A stretch of DNA of 64,000 nucleotides from Chengkuizengella axinellae (GTDB lineage: Bacteria > Bacillota > Bacilli > Paenibacillales > KCTC-33759): NCBI RefSeq assembly GCF_030730905.1, contig NZ_JAVAMP010000001.1, positions 310,001 to 374,000 on the forward strand, read 5' to 3'. The notes beneath the pieces were generated by a model. The model saw only the letters and a list, made by a program, of their open reading frames with translations, was not told where the DNA came from and made no database searches. Shown here in pieces: positions 56,665 to 64,000 of this stretch. The position numbers were made by a program, and so were the translations under genes. The first letter of the stretch is position 1. Every line of letters starts with the position of its first letter.

Positions 56665-57213
56665 TTAAGAAAATACATCAAAAGCTGGAGGGTATTTAAT
56701 GACTCCAGATATTCCTTTTAATGAACCCTTCTGAAGTTCTAATCCCATAAAAACCTCCATTGGAACAGGAAAAGGAGATTTGATTCCCATTGGTTCTGTG
56801 GGAGCGAAACCAAATCGAGGATAATACTTAGGGTGACCTAAAACAAACATATGTTTAAAACTCATTCTTTTACTTAATTCTAGTCCGTACTCGATAAGCC
56901 TTGAACCTATTCCTAGATTTTGAAATTGAGGTTTTACTGATAATGGTGCCAAGCCTAAAGTGGATAAGGTTTCACTTTCTTTTGTAATGATTTCTATTTT
57001 GCTAATTAAAATATGTCCTACGATTTCTTGTTCATTTTTCTCACAAACAATAGATAATTCAGGAACAAAAAAGTCTGATTTACGAATTTCTTCAACTAGC
57101 TTTGCTTCTTGAATTTGTTTAAAGGCATCTAGATTGACTTGGCGAATACCATCAACATCCTTTTTTTGTTCACAACGTAAATGATAATTATTTTCTTTTA
57201 TATTAAATTTCAT
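56665..57213 (-). CDS. GNAT-family N-acetyltransferase
   Basis: 182 residues. LGLAPLSVKPQFQNLGIGSRLIEYGLELSKRM is the acetyl-CoA-binding V-x-x-x-x-[RQ]-x-x-G-x-[GA] segment, and FVLGHPKYYPRFGFAPTEPMGI is typical of the YhbS-like group. Substrate unknown. RBS TGGAGGA. The 283 bp up to 57497 show no other feature. Confidence 0.88.
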   Translation of the reverse strand: MKFNIKENNYHLRCEQKKDVDGIRQVNLDAFKQIQEAKLVEEIRKSDFFVPELSIVCEKNEQEIVGHILISKIEIITKESETLSTLGLAPLSVKPQFQNLGIGSRLIEYGLELSKRMSFKHMFVLGHPKYYPRFGFAPTEPMGIKSPFPVPMEVFMGLELQKGSLKGISGVIKYPPAFDVFS

Positions 57214-57496
57214 ATTAATCCTCCAGTTGAATTAGAATTAACCTCAAAATTGTATTAAGTTCGTTAGAAATAACACAGATACAGGAGTGATTTAGATTAA
57301 CAGTGTTTTTATTTTTTTCTAAACCTACCTGCATCTGAATTACGAATGTAAACACTCACACAAATCAACACCCTTCAATAATGATTATTTTGATATTACT
57401 ACATTGAATTTTTAATGTATAGATGAAAAATAACATTGTAATCTTTTATGAGGAGAAATATACTAACATGAGACTATGAAAAGCAGGTGTATATGA

Positions 57497-58144
57497 ATGG
57501 AATTTAACACAATATTATTTGATTTAGACGGAACATTAACAGATCCCAAGATTGGGATTACGAAATCAATTCAATATGCTTTAGCTAAATTTGATATTGA
57601 AGTGAAGGATTTAGATGAACTAGAACCCTTTATTGGACCACCGCTCAACCAGAGTTTTAAGGAGTTTTATTCATTCGATGAAGTTCAGACTAAGGAAGCA
57701 GTATCATTTTATAGAGAATACTTTTCAGAAAAGGGTTTATATGAAAATCAACTGTATGATGGAATTGTAGACTTATTGGAGGAGTTAACGAAACAAAATA
57801 AACAATTGTATGTAGCCACTTCAAAACCAACCTTTTTCGCGGAAAAAATACTTGAGCATTTTGAAATGAAAAAATACTTTCATTATATAGGTGGTAGCAA
57901 TCTTGATGGAACAAGACAAGATAAAGCCGAGGTTATTCAACATGTAATTGAACAAGAAAACTTGGATATAGATGATATCGTAATGATTGGAGATCGAAAA
58001 CATGACCTGATCGGGGCAGAGAAAAATGGAGTTGCCTCTATTGGGGTGGGGTATGGTTATGGAAGCAAACAAGAATTAACGGATTGCAAACCTACTTATT
58101 ATGTTGAGACGGTGAAAGAGCTTTTGGAGGTTTTGGCTAGCTAA
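57497..58144 (+). CDS. HAD hydrolase, phosphoglycolate phosphatase-like
   Basis: 215 residues. Motif I LFDLDGTLTD with D9/D11, motif II VATSKPTFF, Lys in DKAEVIQHVIEQ, motif IV MIGDRKHDLIGAEKNGV. The cap IGPPLNQSFKEF is typical of the Gph/PpaX group. It may hydrolyse phosphoglycolate, pyrophosphate or a nucleotide; not decidable by eye. Confidence 0.9.
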   Translation: MEFNTILFDLDGTLTDPKIGITKSIQYALAKFDIEVKDLDELEPFIGPPLNQSFKEFYSFDEVQTKEAVSFYREYFSEKGLYENQLYDGIVDLLEELTKQNKQLYVATSKPTFFAEKILEHFEMKKYFHYIGGSNLDGTRQDKAEVIQHVIEQENLDIDDIVMIGDRKHDLIGAEKNGVASIGVGYGYGSKQELTDCKPTYYVETVKELLEVLAS

Positions 58145-58359
58145 CAGAGTTAATCTTTTCGGTGGAAGTTCAAACCTTCTTAAACTATCTACTATTTATT
58201 TTGTAGTTTAATTAACTGGTTCTGATTGACTTCGCACTCTCAGGACGTGAAAATATAAATTTGATATAAGAAATAAGTGCACATATTATTTACGAATGAC
58301 TTATAGTAAAAAATTAAGATTTGAAGATGGCATTCTAAATGACTGTAGAGGGGATTTGA

Positions 58360-59013
58360 ATGGAAGCTGTAATTTTCGACATGGATGGTGTCATTATCGA
58401 TTCACATACTGTGACTTATCAACTTCTTTCAGATACAGCAAATCAGTATGGATGTAATTTGACTCCAGATAAGATTAAAGGTTGGGGTAGTTTGAGTGCA
58501 AGACAGTTTTGGAAACGTATCAAAGATGAGTATCACTTAGAACAAAGTCTCTCAGAATTAATTGAAAGTTATGATGTAGAAAAAGAGATTCAGTATTACG
58601 AGCATATCGGATTGATTCCTGGGTTTAAGGAAGTTTTGGAACAATTAAATAAGAGTAATATTAAAACAGCCATTGCCACAAGTGCGAACAAAAGAAGGAT
58701 GAATGCCGTTGTTGACATATTTGAACTGCGGACTTTATTTGATGCATTTGTGTGTGATGATGAAGTAATAAACTCAAAACCAGATCCCTCTATATTTATT
58801 AGAGTAGCACAAAAATTAAAAGTTGCTCCTGAAAAATGTTTAGTAGTGGAAGATTCTGAAAACGGAAAAATAGCAGCTCAAAAAGCAGGGATGAAATGTC
58901 TTGGATTCAAAGGATTACCCCATGTAAATGAAAACATGGAAGGTTCAGACCTCATGATAAGAGATTTTAAAGAATTAAATATAGATGTACTGTATGTATT
59001 ATTTGATTCATAA
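58360..59013 (+). CDS. HAD hydrolase, beta-phosphoglucomutase/CbbY-like
   Basis: 217 residues. VIFDMDGVIIDS with D7/D9, TAIATSANKRRM, then KPDPSIFIRVAQKL and VVEDSENGKIAAQKAGM, the subfamily IA signature of PgmB-like enzymes. Separate from the upstream HAD gene by 215 bp with no feature seen. Phosphosugar phosphatase or mutase. Confidence 0.88.
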   Translation: MEAVIFDMDGVIIDSHTVTYQLLSDTANQYGCNLTPDKIKGWGSLSARQFWKRIKDEYHLEQSLSELIESYDVEKEIQYYEHIGLIPGFKEVLEQLNKSNIKTAIATSANKRRMNAVVDIFELRTLFDAFVCDDEVINSKPDPSIFIRVAQKLKVAPEKCLVVEDSENGKIAAQKAGMKCLGFKGLPHVNENMEGSDLMIRDFKELNIDVLYVLFDS

Positions 59014-59089
59014 ATATATAGAACATACGTTTGATTTTTGATGTGTCCCATGTTAATATATTCATATTAATCTAAGGGAGATTCTTGCG

Positions 59090-59554
59090 ATGAATTATAT
59101 AGAAACTATAAAACAATATTATCGTTTTACTGACTTTGTACGTTCTTTAAACATGCTGCCTGATGAACTATGGTTGGAGCCTATTGCGATGGGAAAAGCT
59201 TCTATTGGTGAGATTATTGGACACTTGTTAAATTGGGATACATACATCATAGGACATACAATTCCTGCTGTTAATAACGGGGGGAATATGGAGTTTCCAG
59301 ACTTCGATTCTTTTAATCAGCTTGGATATGAACTAGCTAGAAAAACATATACAAAGGTTGAACTAATTAATATGTTTGTTGAAACAAGAAGTAAACTATG
59401 TGATTTGTTGTTGGAGATGCCATTTGAAGATATTACTAGGAAATTAAACCCCAATTCTCTACTTTATCTTATAGAAGAATTAAATGAACATGACGAACAC
59501 CATTTAAGTCAAATCATGAATAAATTAAATCATGAGAAAAGGATGATGGGATAA
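59090..59554 (+). CDS. DinB-like four-helix-bundle protein
   Basis: 154 residues. Opens with YIETIKQYYRFTDFVRSL; His in GEIIGHLLNWD and the HDEHHLSQI motif near the end are the three metal-binding His of the DinB_2/YfiT superfamily. Possibly a bacillithiol-S-transferase-like enzyme. Last codon overlaps the next start (TAATG). Confidence 0.82.
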   Translation: MNYIETIKQYYRFTDFVRSLNMLPDELWLEPIAMGKASIGEIIGHLLNWDTYIIGHTIPAVNNGGNMEFPDFDSFNQLGYELARKTYTKVELINMFVETRSKLCDLLLEMPFEDITRKLNPNSLLYLIEELNEHDEHHLSQIMNKLNHEKRMMG

Positions 59555-60078
59555 TGGATAACAAAACAGCTTTATTAATTATTGATGTGCAGGTGATTAT
59601 GTTTACATATGGTGGGGGAAAATTACATAACGGAGAAAAAGTATTACATAACATTAAAGAATTATTGAAAAAGGCTCGCTCCTCTAACACTACTGTCGTT
59701 TTTATTCAACATACGGAGGCACCTAATTTAATTGAAGGAAAAGAAGGCTGGCCAATCCATCCTGAGCTAGGTCCATTTGATAATGAAGTCGTGATTCAAA
59801 AAAATTATGTTGATTCATTCTACAAAACGGCTTTGCATGAAAAGTTGCAAGAACATGGAATAGAAAATTTAGTTATAGTTGGAATGCAAACAGATTTTTG
59901 TGTGGATACGACTTGTCGTCGTGCTTTCAGTATGGGGTATAAAAGTGTATTAGTAGAGGATGGACATTCTACATTTGATACAGAAGTGTTAAAAGCAGAG
60001 CAAATCATTGCACATCACAACAACACTTTAGGTGGCAGGTTTGTTGAATTAAAATCAACGAATGAAATTGAATTTTAA
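59554..60078 (+). CDS. Isochorismatase-like cysteine hydrolase
   Basis: 174 residues. The triad D11 (LLIIDVQ), K83 (IQKNYVDSF) and C116 (GMQTDFCVDTTCRRA) is intact, with the cis-peptide region GMQTD. Nicotinamidase or N-carbamoylsarcosine-amidase-like; substrate not known. Start overlaps the DinB-like stop, so both are translated from one mRNA. Confidence 0.9.
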   Translation: MDNKTALLIIDVQVIMFTYGGGKLHNGEKVLHNIKELLKKARSSNTTVVFIQHTEAPNLIEGKEGWPIHPELGPFDNEVVIQKNYVDSFYKTALHEKLQEHGIENLVIVGMQTDFCVDTTCRRAFSMGYKSVLVEDGHSTFDTEVLKAEQIIAHHNNTLGGRFVELKSTNEIEF

Positions 60079-60201
60079 ACATGGTCGGCATATCGTTTTC
60101 GTTTTTATATTAAAGTTTTGACAATCATTATTCATTTTAATAATTGAATCAATTGAGGTATAATATATTTGATTTAAAGAATGAAAGAGAGTGAAACATT
60201 T

Positions 60202-60921
60202 ATGGGTCGTAAATGGAATAATATTAAAGAAAAAAAAGCATCAAAAGATGCAAAAACAAGTCAAATATATGCTAAATTTGGACGTGAAATTTATGTAGTA
60301 GCCAAACAAGGCGAACCTGATCCAGAGTCAAATCAAGCTTTAAAATTCGTTCTTGAACGGGCTAAAACGTATAATGTACCTAAAGCAATTATAGATCGTG
60401 CAATAGAAAAAGCAAAAGGTGGCTCAGACGAAAACTTTGATAAGCTTCGTTATGAGGGATTCGGACCAAATGGATCTATGATTATCGTAGATGCACTAAC
60501 GAATAACGTGAATCGTACTGCGCCAGAAGTACGTTCTGCATTTAATAAAAATGGTGGAAATATGGGAGTGAGTGGATCTGTCGCTTACATGTTTGATGAA
60601 ACAGCTGTTATTGGTATAGAAGGAAAAACAGAAGAAGAAGTGCTTGAATTATTAATGGAAGCAGATCTTGACGTTCGAGATATTTTGGGTGAAGACAATG
60701 CAGTGATTGTTTATGCTGAACCTGACCAATTCCATACCGTTCAAGAAGCGTTCAGAAGTGCAGGTATTTCTGAATTCACAGTAGCTGAAATAACAATGAT
60801 CGCCCAAAGCGATGTAACTCTTCCAGAAGACGTTATGGCTCAATTTGAGAAAATGATTGATGCATTAGAGGACTTGGAAGATGTTCAGCAAGTGTATCAT
60901 AATGTAGATCTTGGGGAGTAG
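60202..60921 (+). CDS. YebC/PmpR (TACO1) family protein, YeeN-like
   Basis: 239 residues from the ATG of [16 protein letters not shown]; the ATG seven codons earlier lacks an RBS. The family signature [20 protein letters not shown] and [19 protein letters not shown] are present. YebC proteins were long called transcription regulators and are now linked to relief of ribosome stalling at proline stretches. The MGRKW start is that of the shorter Bacillus YeeN subgroup. Confidence 0.93.
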   Translation: MGRKWNNIKEKKASKDAKTSQIYAKFGREIYVVAKQGEPDPESNQALKFVLERAKTYNVPKAIIDRAIEKAKGGSDENFDKLRYEGFGPNGSMIIVDALTNNVNRTAPEVRSAFNKNGGNMGVSGSVAYMFDETAVIGIEGKTEEEVLELLMEADLDVRDILGEDNAVIVYAEPDQFHTVQEAFRSAGISEFTVAEITMIAQSDVTLPEDVMAQFEKMIDALEDLEDVQQVYHNVDLGE

Positions 60922-61002
60922 GTAGAAGCGGATCAAAAAATATTAAAATCACTAAAGCTATGATAAACGTCCAATATCTATTTTAATGAACGAATATTTA
61001 AA

Positions 61003-61052
61003 AAACTCATTTCTTGTATGAAGTAATTTTCATATAAGAGGTGAGTTTTTTT
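61003..61052 (+). terminator. Terminator after the YebC/YeeN gene
   Basis: AAACTCA and TGAGTTT with inner TATGAA/TTCATA and a final T-run. Confidence 0.7.
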
Positions 61053-61121
61053 GATATTAGTGGATGTTTATAAGTAGTTTCTATTTGATTTAAAAATGAA
61101 CTGTCATTAATTAATAATTTC

Positions 61122-61820
61122 TTAATGGCTTTGGTTCTGTACCTGTACCTGTTCCTCTTTGTATCTTTTCTCTAACTCTTTCTCTTTTTTATTTCCTTTT
61201 TCAATCTCTTCTTTAGTCATAGGGTTTGTCTCTAGTGGAACATAAGGGGCATCAGCCAAAACTTCGTCAAGTGTTTCTAGGCTCAGACTGTTTATATCTT
61301 TTATTCGATGTTCTTTTTTATTCCCCACTACAATAATATCTCCATCTTTATTAATTCTAAAGTGCCCTTGATATGAACCTAAAGTTCTATAGGCATCTTC
61401 TATCACTGGACCTGTATATTTCTTTAAAAATAGAAGAACTTTTTCATTTTTTTCAACTAGTGGGTCGACTGATACAATATCATTTTGTAAAAGGGTAATA
61501 GTATCACCCTTTTTCAGATTTTTTTCAGTATCACGATAAATCTCTTTTATTTCTACTTCAGCTTTAAAAAAGGTAGCTTGACTATAATCAAATGATTCAG
61601 GTACCGATTTCACTTGACCTACAATTACAGTAGGTGTAAGTGTAGCTATGTCCTTTACATCAGTGAAAATTTCTTTTGAGTTGATATCTAGAGACCCAAT
61701 CGACCCTTGTGATAAAGAAACAACACCAGTGTCAATAGTATTATTTTCTGTGAAGTCTGATGTAGTATTACAACCAACTAAACTTACTATTGCAAAAATT
61801 GCAATTATTATTTTCTTCAT
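61122..61820 (-). CDS. Hypothetical lipoprotein
   Basis: 232 residues. Signal peptide with lipobox SLVGC at residues 13-17. The body is soluble with strands (TPTVIVGQVKSVPES, GDTITLLQNDIVSV, EKVLLFLKKYTG) and a C-terminal Lys/Glu-rich helix. A short OB-like or beta domain is possible; no family recognised. RBS GGAGCT upstream. Confidence 0.78.
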   Translation of the reverse strand: MKKIIIAIFAIVSLVGCNTTSDFTENNTIDTGVVSLSQGSIGSLDINSKEIFTDVKDIATLTPTVIVGQVKSVPESFDYSQATFFKAEVEIKEIYRDTEKNLKKGDTITLLQNDIVSVDPLVEKNEKVLLFLKKYTGPVIEDAYRTLGSYQGHFRINKDGDIIVVGNKKEHRIKDINSLSLETLDEVLADAPYVPLETNPMTKEEIEKGNKKEKELEKRYKEEQVQVQNQSH

Positions 61821-61964
61821 AATTAGCTCCGCCTCTATTTAGTATATGTCTCTTATTCCACTTACATCGACATCTCCTAGCCAATCCTGCTTCTCAATAT
61901 AACAAATTGAAAGAGAATCATTTTCAAGTTAAGAAAATAAAAAAATGATAATAAATTTTAATAA

Positions 61965-61997
61965 TATAGTATAATTAACTAGTTAAATTATACTATA
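61965..61997. promoter_or_regulatory. 33-bp near-perfect palindrome upstream of a small membrane protein
   Basis: TATAGTATAATT, centre AACTAGTT plus one A, AATTATACTATA. It contains TATAAT on one strand and a mirrored copy on the other. Operator or bidirectional promoter core; RBS and start follow within 22 bp. Confidence 0.5.
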
Positions 61998-62017
61998 AAG
62001 GATGGAGTTTTATTTTT

Positions 62018-62191
62018 ATGCAGGGTCCTTCAGATAAAATTATGATGATAATTTTATGCTTCATTGTTTTTCCCTTAGCATATGTTAGTATAACTATTAA
62101 TCTAAATAATGAAAGATTGGTTAATCAAATTAACTTTGCTGCAATTTTAGGGATTCTTATATTTAGTGTATTAAATAATAATAAGAATTAG
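62018..62191 (+). CDS. Small two-helix membrane protein
   Basis: 57 residues, RBS AAGGATGGAG 10 nt upstream. Two hydrophobic segments, IMMIILCFIVFPLAYVSI (8-25) and INFAAILGILIFSVL (39-53), with a short polar link and tail NNNKN. Family unknown. The palindrome directly upstream suggests tight control. Confidence 0.65.
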   Translation: MQGPSDKIMMIILCFIVFPLAYVSITINLNNERLVNQINFAAILGILIFSVLNNNKN

Positions 62192-62358
62192 TAGATAATA
62201 TTGCTTCTGGACCATAACCTATAAGCGAGTCTATGGAGAGAAGATTATGTTCGATATCAAGAAATTTTCATCATCATTAGGAATGGCCACATTTCAACAT
62301 AAAATATTGAGAAATAGAGGACATGAAGGGTCTTATTTTTGAATTTTATAACATTTAA

Positions 62359-62500
62359 GATAAAATAGAGGAAATTAATAGCCTTATTTCAGAATTTTTT
62401 TAGTAAATGTAAAAAAATGATGCGAATAAGGCCAAAAATTCCCTCTATTTTTGTTTTATTTGATTAAATTAATGAAATAAGGGAAAGAATTTCCCTTATT
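62359..62500. repeat. Dispersed palindromic repeat, copy B
   Basis: AAAATAGAGGAAA ... GCCTTATTTC pairs with GAATAAGGCC ... CCTCTATTTT (62362-62453), followed by AATAAGGG/CCCTTATT (62477-62500). Same plan as copy A at 34249. Lies in the 525-bp gap before rpiA, otherwise without feature. Confidence 0.65.
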
Positions 62501-62716
62501 GTTTGTTTGCAAGGCATGCTCCCGAACCAATGGCTTTAAAGAAAAACTATTACCTAAATAGTGGGAAGATAATCTATAAACAGGGGCGTTTTTGGTAACA
62601 AAGAGGTTCTAAAGGAAACTAATGGTGGTTATTGGAGCGGCTAAGCCTTATTCATAATCAAGCAAGTGATTTTCTAGTGAAGACTAATAATAACAGGATT
62701 CCTAATGGAGGTTAAT

Positions 62717-63388
62717 ATGAACGCAAAAAAGTTGGCTGGAGAAAAAGCAGTTGAACAAGTAAAAGAAGGGATGGTTGTTGGTCTAGGGACTGGTTCTACA
62801 GCGTATTGGGCAGTTCAAAAGCTTGGAGAATTAGTAAAAGACGGTTTGCACATAAAGGCAATCCCTACTTCAAAAAGTACTGAAAAACTGGCAATAGAAT
62901 TAAATATCCCACTTGTTTCATTTTCAGAAATAAATGAAATTGATCTTACGATAGATGGAGCAGACGAAATAAATCCAACATTGGATTTAATTAAAGGTGG
63001 TGGAGGGGCACTACTAAGGGAAAAAATAGTCGCACATTCCTCAAAGAAATTTGTTGTTATAGCTGATGAATCCAAACTAGTGAATCATTTAGGTTCATTC
63101 CCTTTACCTGTAGAAGTGACTCCATTTGGGTTAGATGTTACAAAAAGAGAAATACAAAATTTAAGATGCAACACAATATTAAGACAATCTGATGCCAGTA
63201 ATATCTTTATCACGGACAATGGTAACTATATTTTGGATTGTTATTTTGAATCAATTATAGATCCATCCATCATACATACTCAATTAAATATGATACCAGG
63301 AGTTGTAGAGAATGGTTTGTTTGTAAATATGGCTGAACAGGTAATCATTGGATACAATGATGGACGATTAAAGGTACTTGAAAAATAA
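62717..63388 (+). CDS. rpiA: Ribose-5-phosphate isomerase A
   Basis: 223 residues; ATG 62717 with GGAGG upstream, four codons inside the longest frame. GLGTGSTAYWAVQKLG, the catalytic TIDGADEI and KGGGGALLREKI are the RpiA signatures. Interconverts ribose-5-P and ribulose-5-P. Many Bacillota use RpiB instead, so RpiA in a Bacillales-type genome is notable but not rare. No terminator is visible behind it. Confidence 0.95.
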   Translation: MNAKKLAGEKAVEQVKEGMVVGLGTGSTAYWAVQKLGELVKDGLHIKAIPTSKSTEKLAIELNIPLVSFSEINEIDLTIDGADEINPTLDLIKGGGGALLREKIVAHSSKKFVVIADESKLVNHLGSFPLPVEVTPFGLDVTKREIQNLRCNTILRQSDASNIFITDNGNYILDCYFESIIDPSIIHTQLNMIPGVVENGLFVNMAEQVIIGYNDGRLKVLEK

Positions 63389-63614
63389 TAAATAATATAC
63401 TGCTTAAAAATTGATAAAAATGCATCGACAAGATTCCCAAAAAAGCAAAATGAAAGCTCCTAAAGTTCAATCCGTTTTCAGCAAAAAGTAAAACTTTTTA
63501 AAAAACCAGTGGTATAAATAAACATAAAATATTACCAAAGTGACTTTTAAAACTACTTTTCCATTATAGCTTTAAGAAAGTAGTTCAGCTTTAATGTTAC
63601 TAAGAGAGGGAACT

Positions 63615-64000
63615 ATGACGAAAAATAAAAACCTAAAATATATATTTTTAATTTTATTAAGCATTTTATTAATGGGAAATACAAATAATCATCCAACTCC
63701 GTTCCATGAAAGAATATTTCCACCTATACATACAAGCGATTCCTCTACTTTTTACTATTCGGGGATAATGTTATTGGTTTTAATGTATTATGGTTATAAA
63801 GGACTTTTGTCCGTAAAAAAAGATAGGACTAATATTGGATTGAAAGCAATCATTTTTACAATTTTAACACCACTTTTAATGAGTAATTTGTGGGAAGATG
63901 GAATTAAATTATATAAAAGCTACTTTGATAATTTAAATGCTGTTTACAGTTATCATGAGGAAAAAAGTATTTCATATAGAACTGAAGGTAGTGAGGCAAT
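63615..64000 (+). CDS. Hypothetical membrane protein, cut by the window end
   Basis: Open from ATG 63615 (RBS AGAGAGGG) to the end, about 128 codons. N-terminal hydrophobic segment YIFLILLSILLMG, a polar stretch with PTPFHERIFPPIHTS, then two helices (GIMLLVLMYYGYKGLL, AIIFTILTPLLMSNL). Probably exported with membrane anchors; the 3' part is missing. No family recognised. Confidence 0.65.
   Translation, partial: MTKNKNLKYIFLILLSILLMGNTNNHPTPFHERIFPPIHTSDSSTFYYSGIMLLVLMYYGYKGLLSVKKDRTNIGLKAIIFTILTPLLMSNLWEDGIKLYKSYFDNLNAVYSYHEEKSISYRTEGSEA

Overview
The window is AT-rich bacterial DNA with Bacillota-type signals: strong AGGAGG ribosome binding sites, many TTG and GTG starts, a T-box leader, and candidate late-sporulation (sigma-K type) promoters. 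Much of the left half follows the gene order hisS-aspS-tcdA ... rarA ... cymR-iscS ... yrrD ... yrrI-alaS-ireB-ruvX-yrzB-mltG-trmR-trhP1-trhP2 known from Bacillus. Base composition, the Ena-like spore proteins and the accessory genes suggest a low-GC member of the Bacillales, possibly Paenibacillaceae. No rRNA, tRNA or CRISPR array was seen, so the genus is not assigned.

Region 1-4450 is a T-box-controlled hisS-aspS-tcdA operon. Region 4450-13212 is an accessory island. It holds an XRE-TPR regulator followed after 24 bp by a 38-residue secreted pro-peptide gene, then three tandem TPR proteins that carry an OmpR-type winged helix at the C-terminus. A secreted ankyrin/MORN protein and a 52-residue polycationic protein complete it. 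I read the regulator, peptide and paralogues as an undescribed RRNPP-like peptide-signalling locus.

Region 13486-20171 has rarA, then an apparently inserted MFS gene flanked by 22-bp inverted repeats, three S-Ena-like spore appendage proteins, a KDPG aldolase and an acetyltransferase. Region 20172-34132 is conserved housekeeping: mnmA (inverted), cymR, iscS, yrrD, yrrI, alaS, ireB, ruvX, yrzB, mltG and the trmR/trhP1/trhP2 wobble-uridine set.

Region 34133-41709 is mixed accessory DNA: a dispersed palindromic repeat, a retropepsin-like protein, a spore-surface candidate with a sigma-K-like promoter, MarR plus pirin with a tandem palindromic operator, a phospholipase D-like protein, and a histidine kinase/response regulator pair.

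Region 42488-50011 is a compact seven-gene operon: LuxE-like acyl-activating enzyme, IscU-like scaffold, cysteine desulfurase, two U32-family proteins (one with the UbiV cysteine spacing), an acyl-CoA-dehydrogenase-like flavoprotein and a 14-TM exporter. It looks like an undescribed metabolite pathway that carries its own Fe-S supply and possibly oxygen-independent hydroxylation. An IS1182-type element (50044-51899) sits between the last gene and its likely terminator. Its transposase is split at a T TTT TTA heptamer followed by a stem-loop.

Region 52010-64000 contains a DUF2157/GDYXXLXY membrane pair, small enzymes (transglutaminase-like, methyltransferase, GNAT, two HAD phosphatases, DinB-like, isochorismatase-like), a YebC/YeeN-family regulator, two lipoproteins, small membrane proteins, a second copy of the dispersed repeat, rpiA, and a gene cut by the window end.
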